Source: Roseivirga sp.
GTDB lineage: Bacteria; Bacteroidota; Bacteroidia; Cytophagales; Cyclobacteriaceae
Direction of reading: 5' to 3'
Assembly: GCA_021404565.1 (NCBI GenBank)
Contig: JAAWWF010000016.1
Span: 186,001 to 250,000, forward strand
DNA length: 64,000 bases
Part shown: one piece after another, positions 41,086 to 49,941 of the stretch
Layout of the letters: each line of letters begins with the position of its first letter
Position numbering within the stretch: the stretch's first letter is position 1
Notes under the pieces: generated by a model
What the model saw: the letters and a program-made list of their open reading frames with translations, nothing else
Told to the model about the DNA's origin: nothing
Database searches by the model: none
Program-made: the position numbers and the translations under genes

Positions 41086-41469
41086 TTAAAAGTACACGGC
41101 TATGCAGGAAATCTCCACGTTCACATCCTTAGGCAGGCGAGCCACCTCTACCGTTTCTCTGGCCGGTGGATTCTCTTTAAAGTACATACCGTAAGCTTCA
41201 TTGATGGTAGCAAACTGCCCCATGTCCTTGATAAATATGGAGCACTTCACCACATCTTCAAATCCCAGACCTGCCTCAGAGAGTATGGCATCCATATTCT
41301 TCATTACCTGATGGGTTTCCTCGGTAATATTGGCATTGATCATTTCTCCGGTATCAGCATCCATAGGAATCTGGCCTGAAACATAAAGTGTATTACCCGC
41401 TTTAACAGCCTGACTGTAAGGGCCTATCGGGGCAGGTGCATCTGGTGTGAAAATGATCTCTTTAGACAT
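41086..41469 (-). CDS. ridA: RidA family deaminase
   Basis: RidA/YjgF enzyme that hydrolyses reactive enamines and imines formed by PLP enzymes. Signature IPMDADTGEMI, VKCSIFIKDMGQFATINEAY and the C-terminal PPARETVEVARLPKDVNVEISCIAVY with the ligand-binding arginine in RETVEVA. The 127 residues match the family. Located 58 bases upstream of gltX on the same strand. Confidence 0.95.
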   Translation of the reverse strand: MSKEIIFTPDAPAPIGPYSQAVKAGNTLYVSGQIPMDADTGEMINANITEETHQVMKNMDAILSEAGLGFEDVVKCSIFIKDMGQFATINEAYGMYFKENPPARETVEVARLPKDVNVEISCIAVYF

Positions 41470-41529
41470 AGGTCATTGTTTTAATTAAATGGATATTTTT
41501 GAAGCAAATTAAAGATTTCGGAGACATTA

Positions 41530-42198
41530 ATGATGAAAAAAATACTTGTAATCGGAAATGATCAGAACCTCGCTGAGTTTAAGAGCAAATTCACAGCAAA
41601 TCATGACTATGAGTTCTGCGAAGGATATCTCATGAAAAATGACCTTGAAGATTATGACCTGGTCTTTGACTTTCTGATTGGCGACAACCCGGAGCAATTC
41701 GAGATATATGCTGAGGTTTCGGGGCTGCCGGTATTTGTAAATGCTCCTAAAATCTCTCTTGGGGAATTAGCCTTTTACCAGGCAGAGGTGAATTGTCTCC
41801 TCTTTGGCTTTAACGGAATGCCTGACTTTCTGGATCGTCCCTTACTTGAAGTGTCCTCCCTCTCCTCTGAAAATGAAGATTTGCTCAGGCAGATTTGCGC
41901 TGAGCTTGAAACAGATCTGGAAATAGTGAATGATCGGGTAGGCATGGTGACACCACGCATTCTTTGTATGATCATCAACGAAGCTTTCTATACGCTTCAG
42001 GAAGGCACCGCAACGATAGAAGATATAGATCAGGGGATGAAACTGGGCACCAACTACCCATTCGGTCCCTTTGAATGGTGCGATCGCATAGGCCTGCAGC
42101 ATGTGTATGAGCTATTGGAAGCCATCTATGAAGACACTAAAGAGGAACGATACAAAATCTGCCCGTTGCTCAAGCAAAATTACCTGAGGCTGAAATAA
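41530..42198 (+). CDS. 3-hydroxyacyl-CoA dehydrogenase-like protein, degenerate NAD domain
   Basis: The C-terminal half (about 130-222) is a clear 3HCDH C-terminal domain: VNDRVGMVTPRILCMIINEAFYTLQEG, then DIDQGMKLGTNYPFGPFEWCDRIGLQHVYELLEAIY. The N-terminal half is only about 125 residues rather than about 185 and lacks the GxGxxG NAD-binding motif (VIGNDQNLAEF instead). Catalytic function is therefore doubtful; it may be a regulatory or non-NAD paralogue. An ATG three bases later is possible. Monocistronic, ended by a hairpin shared with glmS. Confidence 0.75.
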   Translation: MMKKILVIGNDQNLAEFKSKFTANHDYEFCEGYLMKNDLEDYDLVFDFLIGDNPEQFEIYAEVSGLPVFVNAPKISLGELAFYQAEVNCLLFGFNGMPDFLDRPLLEVSSLSSENEDLLRQICAELETDLEIVNDRVGMVTPRILCMIINEAFYTLQEGTATIEDIDQGMKLGTNYPFGPFEWCDRIGLQHVYELLEAIYEDTKEERYKICPLLKQNYLRLK

Positions 42199-42221
42199 AA
42201 AAGAGGCCGAAGCCTCTTTTC
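42195..42221. terminator. Bidirectional terminator between 3HCDH-like gene and glmS
   Basis: AAGAGGC (42201-42207), loop CGAA, GCCTCTT (42212-42218). On the plus strand it is followed by TTTTC; on the minus strand by TTTTTTATTT, so it is strongest for glmS. Confidence 0.9.
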
Positions 42222-42247
42222 GTGTATTTTCTTACGTCATCAGCTAA

Positions 42248-44083
42248 TTACTCAACCGTTACAGACTTTGCCAGGTTACGTGGTTGATCTACATTACAGC
42301 CTCTCATCACCGCAATATGATACGAAAGCAATTGCTGTGGAATAACTGCAATCAGGGGCATCAGCGCATCATGTGTATGAGGCACCTCAATGACATGATC
42401 AGCCATTTTTGGAATCTCTGTATCACCCTCACTCACAATCGCGATCACCTGCCCTTTACGCGCCTTCACTTCCTGAATATTGGAAACAATCTTTTCATAA
42501 GAGCTGTCATGCGTGGCAATAAATACTACCGGCATGTTTTCATCAATTAAGGCGATAGGGCCGTGCTTCATTTCGGCAGCAGGATAACCCTCAGCATGGA
42601 TATATGAAATCTCCTTGAGCTTCAACGCGCCTTCCAGAGCAACGGGGAAGTTATAACCCCGTCCTAAATAGAGGAAGTTGGTAGCATCTTTATAAATCTC
42701 AGAGATGTACTCTATCTGTGCATTCAGGTCTAATGCTTTCGCCACCTTATCCGGAATAGACTCCAGCTCAACCAACAAATTGTGATAGTCTCTTTCTGAA
42801 AGTGTTCCTTTCTTCTGGGCAATCATCAAGGCCATCATGGTCAGCACCGAAATCTGTGCAGTAAAAGCCTTTGTACTGGCTACACCTATTTCGGGGCCGG
42901 CATGTGTATAAGATCCCGCATGGGTGGCTCTGGCAATAGAAGAGCCTACTACATTGCAAACTCCAAGAATGGTTGCTCCACGTGACTTGGCCAAAGAAAT
43001 GGCCGCCAGAGTATCTGCAGTTTCACCAGACTGTGAAATAGCAATCACAACATCTTTCTCGCTTACAACTGGATTTCTGTATCGGAACTCAGAAGCATAC
43101 TCTACCTCTACCGGAATTCTGCAGAACTCTTCGAAGATATACTCTGCTACCAGGCCTGCATGCCAAGAGGTACCACAGGCTACTATCAGAATACGATCGG
43201 CATTCATGATCTTATTCACATAGTCATTGATACCGCCAAGTACCAGTTTACCTTCGTTGGATTTTAAGCGGCCACGCAGACAGTCGCCAATCGACTTCGG
43301 CTGCTCAAAAATTTCTTTCAACATGAAATGATCATAGCCACCTTTTTCAATGGCTTCCAATTCCATGTCAACAGTCTGTATGTAGGGCTTAAGCTCTACA
43401 TCTTCAATATTTTTGATAGTAAGTGAATTGTCCTTGATGATGGCAATCTCCTGATCATCAAGGTATACTACCTCATTGGTATACTCTATAATAGGAGTAG
43501 CATCTGAGGCCAGGAAAAATTCGTCTTTCCCGATCCCAACCACCAGTGGACTACCTTTTCGAGCGGCAATCATCAGAGTCGGGTCGTCTAAAGAGATAAT
43601 TGCTATGGCATAGGCACCCACAACTTTGGTAAGTGCCAGTCGTACAGCCTCAGCCAGATCAACATCCGTATTGATATAGATATCTTCGATAAAATTGATA
43701 AAGACCTCGGAGTCCGTATCACTTTGGAAAGAATAGCCCTTTTTCAAAAGATCCGTTTTCAGGGCAGCATAATTCTCAATGATACCATTATGAATCATTG
43801 CCAGCTTACCCGACTGAGATGTATGTGGATGGGCATTGACATCATTGGGCTCACCATGAGTTGCCCATCTTGTGTGTCCTATCCCTACAGTACTCGAAAG
43901 GTCCTTGTCCTTTGCAAACTCATGCAAGTCGACAACTTTTCCCTTCTTTTTGTAAATATTAAGATCTCCGTTTAGTAAAGCAACACCAGCACTGTCATAG
44001 CCCCGGTACTCTAACCTTTGCAACCCTTTTACAATAACAGGGTATGCCTCTTTTTTCCCTATGTAGCCAACTATTCCGCACAT
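42248..44083 (-). CDS. glmS: Glutamine-fructose-6-phosphate aminotransferase
   Basis: Makes glucosamine-6-phosphate from fructose-6-phosphate and glutamine for cell-wall and LPS amino sugars. N-terminal nucleophile C2 (MCGIVGYIGKKEAYP) begins the glutaminase domain (1-about 240), then two SIS sugar-isomerase domains (for example ILIVACGTSWHAGL and ISQSGETADTLAA) and the C-terminal QPRNLAKSVTVE. Length 611 is exact for GlmS. It is the third gene after the GT5-like and DUF4270 genes, 44 bases downstream. No glmS ribozyme-like sequence is evident, as expected outside Firmicutes. Confidence 0.98.
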   Translation of the reverse strand: MCGIVGYIGKKEAYPVIVKGLQRLEYRGYDSAGVALLNGDLNIYKKKGKVVDLHEFAKDKDLSSTVGIGHTRWATHGEPNDVNAHPHTSQSGKLAMIHNGIIENYAALKTDLLKKGYSFQSDTDSEVFINFIEDIYINTDVDLAEAVRLALTKVVGAYAIAIISLDDPTLMIAARKGSPLVVGIGKDEFFLASDATPIIEYTNEVVYLDDQEIAIIKDNSLTIKNIEDVELKPYIQTVDMELEAIEKGGYDHFMLKEIFEQPKSIGDCLRGRLKSNEGKLVLGGINDYVNKIMNADRILIVACGTSWHAGLVAEYIFEEFCRIPVEVEYASEFRYRNPVVSEKDVVIAISQSGETADTLAAISLAKSRGATILGVCNVVGSSIARATHAGSYTHAGPEIGVASTKAFTAQISVLTMMALMIAQKKGTLSERDYHNLLVELESIPDKVAKALDLNAQIEYISEIYKDATNFLYLGRGYNFPVALEGALKLKEISYIHAEGYPAAEMKHGPIALIDENMPVVFIATHDSSYEKIVSNIQEVKARKGQVIAIVSEGDTEIPKMADHVIEVPHTHDALMPLIAVIPQQLLSYHIAVMRGCNVDQPRNLAKSVTVE

Positions 44084-44127
44084 AACTTAAAATTTCTTGG
44101 ATAAATATAGACTATAATCAGACGCAA

Positions 44128-45432
44128 CTACTGAAGCTCAGAGAAAATAATCCTGAGCTTTATATCCTCCGGGTCAAAAGACACTCCGCTAAGACCGGTA
44201 GCCATATTGCTCGGATATATCATAAGTTCGTCTCTCTGAAAACGACCTGTAAAATAAGACTGGATATAAGAAGTAATGGATCCAGTATAGGTCCTGGTTT
44301 CGGCATCATATACCAAACTCACCGGGTTGGTATTCCCGATTTGGTTATCTCCATCTCTTTGAATCGCCCGGAAATTACCCTGATCCTTGATCAATGTATT
44401 TCGGTCATCCGTAATCACCAGAAACATCGATTCGGGTGGAGGAATGTTGTCATCCAACTGATCAACAGGGCCTATCGTCACTTCGGCCAAATTGATAATC
44501 CGTGGATCATCCGTTAAAAAATTCTGGAAGTCAGAGATATTGATTTTGGTAACAATCCCTGCTCCGGCTTGAACAAATCTTTTGCCTGAAGCAGGCAAGT
44601 ATTCGGTTTCAAACACCTGAACACCCTCTGTAGGCGTACCCGCCCTGTCCAGATTCAAACCATAAAAACTTGGAACAGTATGGAAATTCAGTGTATGAGT
44701 CAGTGCCCTGTCAATTTCCCCTGACGAGCTAGGCTCTCTGTAGTACATAGTAATATTGGAGTTTTCAGACATTTCAATACCCAGTATGTTAGGTGATACT
44801 CCTGACCGGGCTACAAACCCTACTCCTCTGAAAAATGATTCAAATGCCTCCTGGTCTACAACCGTAGCATCTTCTGTTTTTAGTCGCTCAAACAAATCTG
44901 CTCCCCAAGCCTCATCCATGGGTAAAACATATGTTGAATCAAGCTTTGTGACCTGTAAATCACCCGCACTCAACAGTCGGGTTGAGATCACTGTGTTATC
45001 TCTGGTAATGTGTATTGTATCTGTGACGGGCCTGGCAAGAGAAAACATCTCGAGTCCCCAGTTCCTGGCCATGGCACTTGTATCGTATACGTAATTAAAA
45101 GTCAGGTTCAGCTGAACAGAATCCAAAACCGCCTCTGAGGCAATCTGAAATATGCTACCCCTGTTAAGATTCAGTCGGGAATAGCCCCTGGCTTCAAGAC
45201 TGCCAAATGTGGCATTGTCATATTGCCCTACCAACAGGGCCCCCACAGAGGAAGACCTGATAGAATCGAGAAGGACTACCGAAGATGTAACACCAATATC
45301 TATGGAAGAAAATTCGACAGGCGCCACATCGTCACCATTCAGGCCGAAGGAACCATTTTCCTCACAAGAAATAAAAAGAAAGAGGCCTATCACCAAGGCC
45401 CCTAAGCTTTTATTCTTATCCAACAAGTTCAT
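44128..45432 (-). CDS. DUF4270 lipoprotein
   Basis: A 434-residue protein with lipoprotein signal (LGALVIGLFLFISC, lipidated cysteine at about 23) and the start of the DUF4270 family found almost only in Bacteroidetes (GLNGDDVAPVEFSSIDI, SVGALLVGQYDNATFGSLEARGYSRLNL). The function is unknown. Its start overlaps the end of the GT5-like gene by 17 bases and glmS follows, a gene order that seems fixed in related genomes, so a surface or cell-envelope role is likely. Confidence 0.85.
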   Translation of the reverse strand: MNLLDKNKSLGALVIGLFLFISCEENGSFGLNGDDVAPVEFSSIDIGVTSSVVLLDSIRSSSVGALLVGQYDNATFGSLEARGYSRLNLNRGSIFQIASEAVLDSVQLNLTFNYVYDTSAMARNWGLEMFSLARPVTDTIHITRDNTVISTRLLSAGDLQVTKLDSTYVLPMDEAWGADLFERLKTEDATVVDQEAFESFFRGVGFVARSGVSPNILGIEMSENSNITMYYREPSSSGEIDRALTHTLNFHTVPSFYGLNLDRAGTPTEGVQVFETEYLPASGKRFVQAGAGIVTKINISDFQNFLTDDPRIINLAEVTIGPVDQLDDNIPPPESMFLVITDDRNTLIKDQGNFRAIQRDGDNQIGNTNPVSLVYDAETRTYTGSITSYIQSYFTGRFQRDELMIYPSNMATGLSGVSFDPEDIKLRIIFSELQ

Positions 45433-46228
45433 TATATAGATTGTAGTAAGAGTCTAAGAAGTTATCGTCTTTTTCTATTGTATCTACTTTTTTATCTTTT
45501 CCAATCTCGCTGAAAAGGCTGTTGAGGCCATCATTAACCTCTTCCTCTGCCCTTATCACAGCATCAGCATACTCAGCACCCGTCTTAATAAAGCCGGCAA
45601 AGTCTGCAGATTTAAGGTTTTCCAGCATGCTGTCATCGATATCCATCATTTTTACTTTGTCGAGTAAACCAGCATCAAACTGATGAGAAAAGACATTGTT
45701 ATAGATGGTAAATACAGATTTCGTATTCTGGAAAATCGGATCGTTTTTATAAGTAGTTTTCAAGTACATAGGTATCAGACTTGTTACCCAGTCGTTGCAG
45801 TGAACGATGTCCGGAGCCCATCCTAATTTTTTAACTGTTTCCAGTACTCCTTTGCAGAAGAAAATGGCTCGCTCATCATTATCCGCATAGAAGTTATTTT
45901 CTTTATCGAAGAAAACGGACTTACGATGAAAATAGTCTTCGTTGTCAATAAAATAAACCTGCAGCTTCGCATTAGGAATTGACGCTACCTTGATCACCAG
46001 TGGCTTCTCCTCATCACCCACTGCTATATTGATACCCGATAACCTTACTACTTCATGTAATCTGTTTTTCCTTTCATTGATAAGACCAAACCTTGGAACA
46101 AGTATTCTTATTTCCATACCCCTTTCCTGCATGGCTTGTGGCAGTTTTCTTACGAAGTCTGCAACTTCAGAGGTTTGTAGGAACGGATTGATCTCACTCG
46201 CTACGTAAAGAATTCGAAATTTTGACAT
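45416..46228 (-). CDS. Half-length glycogen-synthase-like protein
   Basis: A 270-residue protein like the N-terminal catalytic half of GT5 glycogen synthase (RILYVASEINPFLQTSEVADFVRKLPQAMQ..., PDIVHCNDWVTSLIPMYLKTTY). The C-terminal Rossmann half is missing. The ADP-glucose-binding K-x-GG loop at residues 15-18 of the classical enzyme is QTSE here. It is therefore unlikely to be an active glycogen synthase; no branching or glg genes are nearby. Such half proteins next to DUF4270 and glmS look conserved in Bacteroidetes, which argues for a real, different role. It is divergent from panC. Confidence 0.8.
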   Translation of the reverse strand: MSKFRILYVASEINPFLQTSEVADFVRKLPQAMQERGMEIRILVPRFGLINERKNRLHEVVRLSGINIAVGDEEKPLVIKVASIPNAKLQVYFIDNEDYFHRKSVFFDKENNFYADNDERAIFFCKGVLETVKKLGWAPDIVHCNDWVTSLIPMYLKTTYKNDPIFQNTKSVFTIYNNVFSHQFDAGLLDKVKMMDIDDSMLENLKSADFAGFIKTGAEYADAVIRAEEEVNDGLNSLFSEIGKDKKVDTIEKDDNFLDSYYNLYNELVG

Positions 46229-46271
46229 ATTTAAAGGAAATTTAATGAGACGTTTGTTTGAAAAACGAGCA

Positions 46272-46279
46272 CAAAATTA
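46272..46279 (-). promoter_or_regulatory. -7 promoter box for GT5-DUF4270-glmS unit
   Basis: On the minus strand TAATTTTG (plus CAAAATTA) fits TAnnTTTG and lies 43 bases upstream of the GT5-like start. The -33 position reads GTGG, so only the proximal box is good. Confidence 0.45.
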
Positions 46280-46358
46280 CTCTATTTTCCGGACAAAACC
46301 ACGATACCCCGGTAAAACCGCTTCATTTAACATGAATTAACGTCTCAACCCATCAGAA

Positions 46359-47210
46359 ATGCGACTCTTTCATACCCAACTTGAAATAAGACAGTATATC
46401 CTGGACCAACGCTGTAAGGGACACAAAATTGGATTAATCCCCACCATGGGTGCCCTGCACGAGGGACACCTCTCTCTGGTAAGAATGTCTGTGAATGCCA
46501 GTGACCTGCCGGTTGCTTCTGTTTTTGTCAACCCTACCCAGTTCAATAATCCCGAGGATTTGGAAAAATACCCCAGAAACCTGGACAAGGATCTTGAGCT
46601 GTTAGAATCGGCAGGCTGTCAAGCAGTTTTTGCCCCCTCAACCAAAGAAATGTACCCCTTTACCCCTAGTCTCACTATTGGTTTTGGCAGCCTGGAAACC
46701 GAGCTGGAAGGACGTTTCAGAGAGGGGCACTTTAAGGGAGTTGGACTGGTGGTCTCCAAGCTCTTTAACATTGTGCAGCCAGACAATGCCTATTTCGGAC
46801 AAAAGGATCTGCAGCAATATTTCATTATCGAAAGACTGGTTCAGCAACTCTCCTTCCCCATCAAACTAAAAATGGCTCCCATCATGCGGGAACCTCACGG
46901 ACTGGCCATGTCATCCAGAAATGAACGACTTTCTGAGAAAGACAGAGCTGAAGCCGGGCTTATATATCAGTCGCTGCAAATGGCTCGCGAGGAACTTCTC
47001 CGGTCCGGGCATGAAATCAGTGAAGTAAAGCAAAAAGTGGCTGAACTATTCAAAACTTCAGATCGTTTATCACTAGAGTATTTTGAGGTGATCAGCACAG
47101 ATGACTTCAAACCACTCAATGAAATCAAAAACAAAGCGACTACAGCACTCTGTATAGCTACCGAAATTGGTCAGGTGAGATTGATAGACAACTTACTTTT
47201 AATTTCGTAG
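46359..47210 (+). CDS. panC: Pantoate-beta-alanine ligase
   Basis: ATP-dependent joining of pantoate and beta-alanine to pantothenate. HIGH-type motif LIPTMGALHEGHLSLVRMS at about 26-44, FVNPTQFNNPEDLEKYP at about 58-74, GQKDLQQY and MSSRNERLSEKDR motifs are all intact. The 283 residues match the family. It starts a plus-strand unit, with panD 30 bases downstream; the two supply both halves of one step (beta-alanine from PanD). Confidence 0.98.
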   Translation: MRLFHTQLEIRQYILDQRCKGHKIGLIPTMGALHEGHLSLVRMSVNASDLPVASVFVNPTQFNNPEDLEKYPRNLDKDLELLESAGCQAVFAPSTKEMYPFTPSLTIGFGSLETELEGRFREGHFKGVGLVVSKLFNIVQPDNAYFGQKDLQQYFIIERLVQQLSFPIKLKMAPIMREPHGLAMSSRNERLSEKDRAEAGLIYQSLQMAREELLRSGHEISEVKQKVAELFKTSDRLSLEYFEVISTDDFKPLNEIKNKATTALCIATEIGQVRLIDNLLLIS

Positions 47211-47240
47211 TTTTGCGGTCGCTTTTTTGAGGAGAGGGCC

Positions 47241-47588
47241 ATGCAAATAGAAGTATTTAAATCCAAAATCCATCGTATTCGTGTCACCCAGGCAGAGTTG
47301 CACTATGTAGGCAGCATTACGCTTGACGAAGACGTAATGGAAGCAGCCAATATCATTGAAAATGAAAAGGTGCAAGTCGTAAACGTGAACAACGGGGAAC
47401 GGTTTGAAACCTACGTGATCAAAGGTGAACGAGGTACCGGCACTGTCTGCCTGAACGGGCCGGCTGCCAGAAAGGTACAGGTAGGTGATATCATCATCAT
47501 TGTTTCTTATGGGATCATGGATTTCGAAGAAGCCAAATCGCACACACCTGTCATCATTTTTCCGGATGATAACAACCGGGTAGCATAA
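47241..47588 (+). CDS. panD: Aspartate 1-decarboxylase proenzyme
   Basis: Pyruvoyl enzyme making beta-alanine from aspartate. The self-cleavage site is between G24 and S25 in [11 protein letters not shown], creating the pyruvoyl group from S25; Y-x-x-x-x-x-NG-x-R-type contacts [15 protein letters not shown] and [12 protein letters not shown] are present. Length 115 is a little shorter than E. coli PanD (126). Follows panC and precedes the flippase-like gene by nine bases. Confidence 0.97.
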   Translation: MQIEVFKSKIHRIRVTQAELHYVGSITLDEDVMEAANIIENEKVQVVNVNNGERFETYVIKGERGTGTVCLNGPAARKVQVGDIIIIVSYGIMDFEEAKSHTPVIIFPDDNNRVA

Positions 47589-47597
47589 CCATAGCCT

Positions 47598-48632
47598 TTG
47601 AAGATCAGCTATAAAGATATTCTCAAACTTATCGTGTCCATCGGGCTCACGGTTTGGGTGGTGATGGCCACTACTAAAACCATAAGTTTCGAAGATATCC
47701 TGGAAGGTCTGCGTACTGTTGAGTATGGCTGGGTTATTCTGAGCATCGCCATCTCCATTCTCAGCCATTGGCTAAGAGCCTATCGCTGGACCTTATTGCT
47801 AAATACTCAGGGACACCAACCCAGCGTTTTCACCGCGTACCTTTCGCTAATGACAGGCTATCTGGCCAATATGGCCATTCCCAGGATGGGCGAGGTAGCC
47901 CGTTGCACTGTTCTCAGCAGAGAAGAAAAGATACCCGTTTCATTTTCTTTCGGTACGGTAGTTACAGACAGATTGCTGGACCTTTTAATGCTTGGACTGT
48001 TGACTGTTTTCCTGCTTTTTATGGAATTTGATCTGCTGGAGAGTTTTTTCAGCAATTTTGTCAGCGAAAAAGCACCTATTCTGCTGGACTTATGGCCATA
48101 CCTGCTCCTGGCGGCAGTCCTTGGTCTGACCACTGTGATCTATCTGTTGCGAAAGGCCAAAGACACTGAGGATGAAAATTCCTTTCTCTTCAAGGTCGGC
48201 AAATTCACCTCAGATATGATTTCCGGTATCAGCGCTATCAGGCGGGTGAAGAAACAAGGACTATTTTGGCTGTCAACCCTGGCCATCTGGGGAGCCTATT
48301 ACCTGATGCTTTATGTGATTTCCTTCGGATTCGGACCAACTGACGATTTGTCACTTATGGCCGGAGTGGCAGTGTTGGTCATGGGCAGTTTAGGCATGGC
48401 AGCACCTGTAACAAGCGGAATCGGGGCATATCAGGCACTGGTAGCCAGCATACTCGTACTTTATGGCATAGAGCATGGTGATGGATTAGTTTTTGCAGTC
48501 GTATCACACGGATCGCAGATGTTCTCGGTAATCATTATTGGGTTTCTGAGTCTGTTGATTCTTAACTTTAGAAAAAGGAAGAAGAACCGTGTCACAGAGC
48601 AGTCAGAAAATAGTCAGCCAGCAAGCGCTTAA
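47598..48632 (+). CDS. LPG-synthase-TM/flippase-like membrane protein (UPF0104)
   Basis: A 344-residue integral membrane protein with about eight hydrophobic helices and the AglD/LPG-synthase-transmembrane family pattern: [57 protein letters not shown], and [21 protein letters not shown]. It has no GNAT-like or synthase C-terminal domain, so it is the flippase-like part only. TTG is used as start (no ATG near), nine bases after panD. It overlaps the next gene by 44 bases. Possible role in glycolipid or lipid transport. Confidence 0.85.
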   Translation: MKISYKDILKLIVSIGLTVWVVMATTKTISFEDILEGLRTVEYGWVILSIAISILSHWLRAYRWTLLLNTQGHQPSVFTAYLSLMTGYLANMAIPRMGEVARCTVLSREEKIPVSFSFGTVVTDRLLDLLMLGLLTVFLLFMEFDLLESFFSNFVSEKAPILLDLWPYLLLAAVLGLTTVIYLLRKAKDTEDENSFLFKVGKFTSDMISGISAIRRVKKQGLFWLSTLAIWGAYYLMLYVISFGFGPTDDLSLMAGVAVLVMGSLGMAAPVTSGIGAYQALVASILVLYGIEHGDGLVFAVVSHGSQMFSVIIIGFLSLLILNFRKRKKNRVTEQSENSQPASA

Positions 48633-49068
48633 AGCCCGTATTGAGGACTGGCAGTCTCAGGGCCAGAAAGTCGTTTTTTCCAACGGTTGTTTTGATATAG
48701 TCCACCTCGGACATATTGACTATCTTGAAAAGGCAAGATCACTGGGCGACAGGCTCGTAATAGGGCTTAACTCTGACCAATCAGTAAGACAACTGAAAGG
48801 TGAAAGCCGACCGATTAATGATTCACATGCAAGATCGAGAATGCTAGCCGCATTCGGTTTTGTGGATGGGGTAACCATTTTTGAAGAAGAAACCCCAAAA
48901 GAGTTGATCGCGTATCTTCTGCCTGATATTCTTGTGAAAGGAAGCGACTATACTGTAGAAAACATAGTCGGTGCAGACACCGTTGTAGCTAACGGTGGTG
49001 AAGTGAAAACCATCGATTTGGTCGAAGGGTTTTCAACGAGTAAATTAATTGAGAAAATAAAGAAATAG
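48589..49068 (+). CDS. rfaE2: Heptose-1-phosphate adenylyltransferase-like nucleotidyltransferase
   Basis: A 159-residue nucleotidyltransferase of the RfaE2/HldE C-terminal type: [34 protein letters not shown] contains the HIGH-like motif, and [16 protein letters not shown] and [11 protein letters not shown] follow. It would charge heptose-1-phosphate with AMP to form ADP-heptose for LPS; some relatives use other phosphosugars. The GTG start at 48589 overlaps the flippase gene by 44 bases; a shorter product from a later start would lose conserved strand 1, so this start is kept. The kinase half, rfaE1, is not in this window. Confidence 0.9.
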   Translation: MSQSSQKIVSQQALKARIEDWQSQGQKVVFSNGCFDIVHLGHIDYLEKARSLGDRLVIGLNSDQSVRQLKGESRPINDSHARSRMLAAFGFVDGVTIFEEETPKELIAYLLPDILVKGSDYTVENIVGADTVVANGGEVKTIDLVEGFSTSKLIEKIKK

Positions 49069-49071
49069 ACA

Positions 49072-49758
49072 ATGTTCTGGATGATACTTATAGGGAGTGT
49101 GCTGCTCAGCTGGATAGCAAGCTCCAACATAAAACGAAAGTTCAAAAAATACTCACAGGTAGGCCTGAGCATGGGCCTGAGCGGCAGAGAAGTGGCAGAG
49201 CTAATGCTGCGTGACCACGGCCTGCATGATGTAAAAGTGGTCTCCGTAAGAGGAAGACTCACCGATCACTATAACCCTGCGGATAAAACGGTCAACCTGA
49301 GTCCTGAAATCTATGAGGGCAGATCCGTAATGGCTACTGCAGTAGCAGCTCACGAATGTGGCCATGCGGTACAACACGCTAAAGCCTACAAGCCTCTGGA
49401 AATGAGATCGGCCATGGTGCCTATTCAAAACGCCAGTGGGCAGATTATTAACTTCATGTTTATGGCCATGCTCATTGGTTCATTTTTCCTGAACCTCTTT
49501 ATGTTCGAGCAGGCACTGCCCATCATCATCGGCTGTTACGCTGTATTTACAGCTTTTGCCTTCATCACACTTCCTGTGGAGTATGATGCCACCAAACGCG
49601 CTCTGGCCTGGATTGACGAAAGGAACATAGTGACTGGCCAGGAACATGAAATGGCCACAGACGCATTGAACGCAGCTGCCAAAACCTACCTGGTTGCAGC
49701 TCTCGGTTCCCTGGCTATGTTGCTTTACTATGTAACCCTTTTCCTCGGCAACGACTGA
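49072..49758 (+). CDS. YugP-type zinc metallopeptidase
   Basis: A 228-residue membrane protein with HEXXH-like site AAHECGHAVQHA near residues 96-107, N-terminal membrane helix (MFWMILIGSVLLSWIA), and a double C-terminal hydrophobic region. The family is annotated as neutral zinc metallopeptidase and is widespread; substrates are unknown. Begins three bases after rfaE2 and ends the panC unit, followed by a terminator. Confidence 0.9.
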   Translation: MFWMILIGSVLLSWIASSNIKRKFKKYSQVGLSMGLSGREVAELMLRDHGLHDVKVVSVRGRLTDHYNPADKTVNLSPEIYEGRSVMATAVAAHECGHAVQHAKAYKPLEMRSAMVPIQNASGQIINFMFMAMLIGSFFLNLFMFEQALPIIIGCYAVFTAFAFITLPVEYDATKRALAWIDERNIVTGQEHEMATDALNAAAKTYLVAALGSLAMLLYYVTLFLGND

Positions 49759-49802
49759 CAGAGACAATACTTCAGGGATGCCTTATTGCATCCCGATCAA
49801 AA

Positions 49803-49840
49803 AATCATCGCAAAACTGAAACCTTTGCGATGATTTTTTA
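49803..49840 (+). terminator. Terminator of panC-YugP unit
   Basis: ATCATCGCAAA and TTTGCGATGAT pair perfectly over 11 bases with a 9-base loop, followed by T-rich TTTTTATTT, about 45 bases after the last stop. Confidence 0.95.
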
Positions 49841-49890
49841 TTTCTACCTATGAATCAGGTCTTTTAAACCTTGTGGGGGCACTGGTAAAA

Positions 49891-49926
49891 TGTACTGTTT
49901 TTAGTACATTTGCCTAACAAACGTTA
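49891..49926 (+). promoter_or_regulatory. Promoter with two inverted repeats, acyl-CoA dehydrogenase
   Basis: TACATTTG (49905-49912) fits the -7 box. It overlaps a perfect inverted repeat TGTACT-N6-AGTACA (49891-49908). Just downstream, at the expected transcript start, lies TAACAAACGTTA (49915-49926), the same 12-mer as before the TonB receptor at 17764. Together they look like a regulated promoter with two operators, plausibly for a TetR-type fatty acid regulator, but no regulator is encoded here. Confidence 0.5.
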
Positions 49927-49941
49927 GTTAAAAAACGAAGT

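Noticed and set aside
42084-44127. glmS ribozyme upstream of glmS
   Set aside because: The gap to the upstream gene is only 44 bases, too short for a glmS ribozyme, and none is expected outside Firmicutes.
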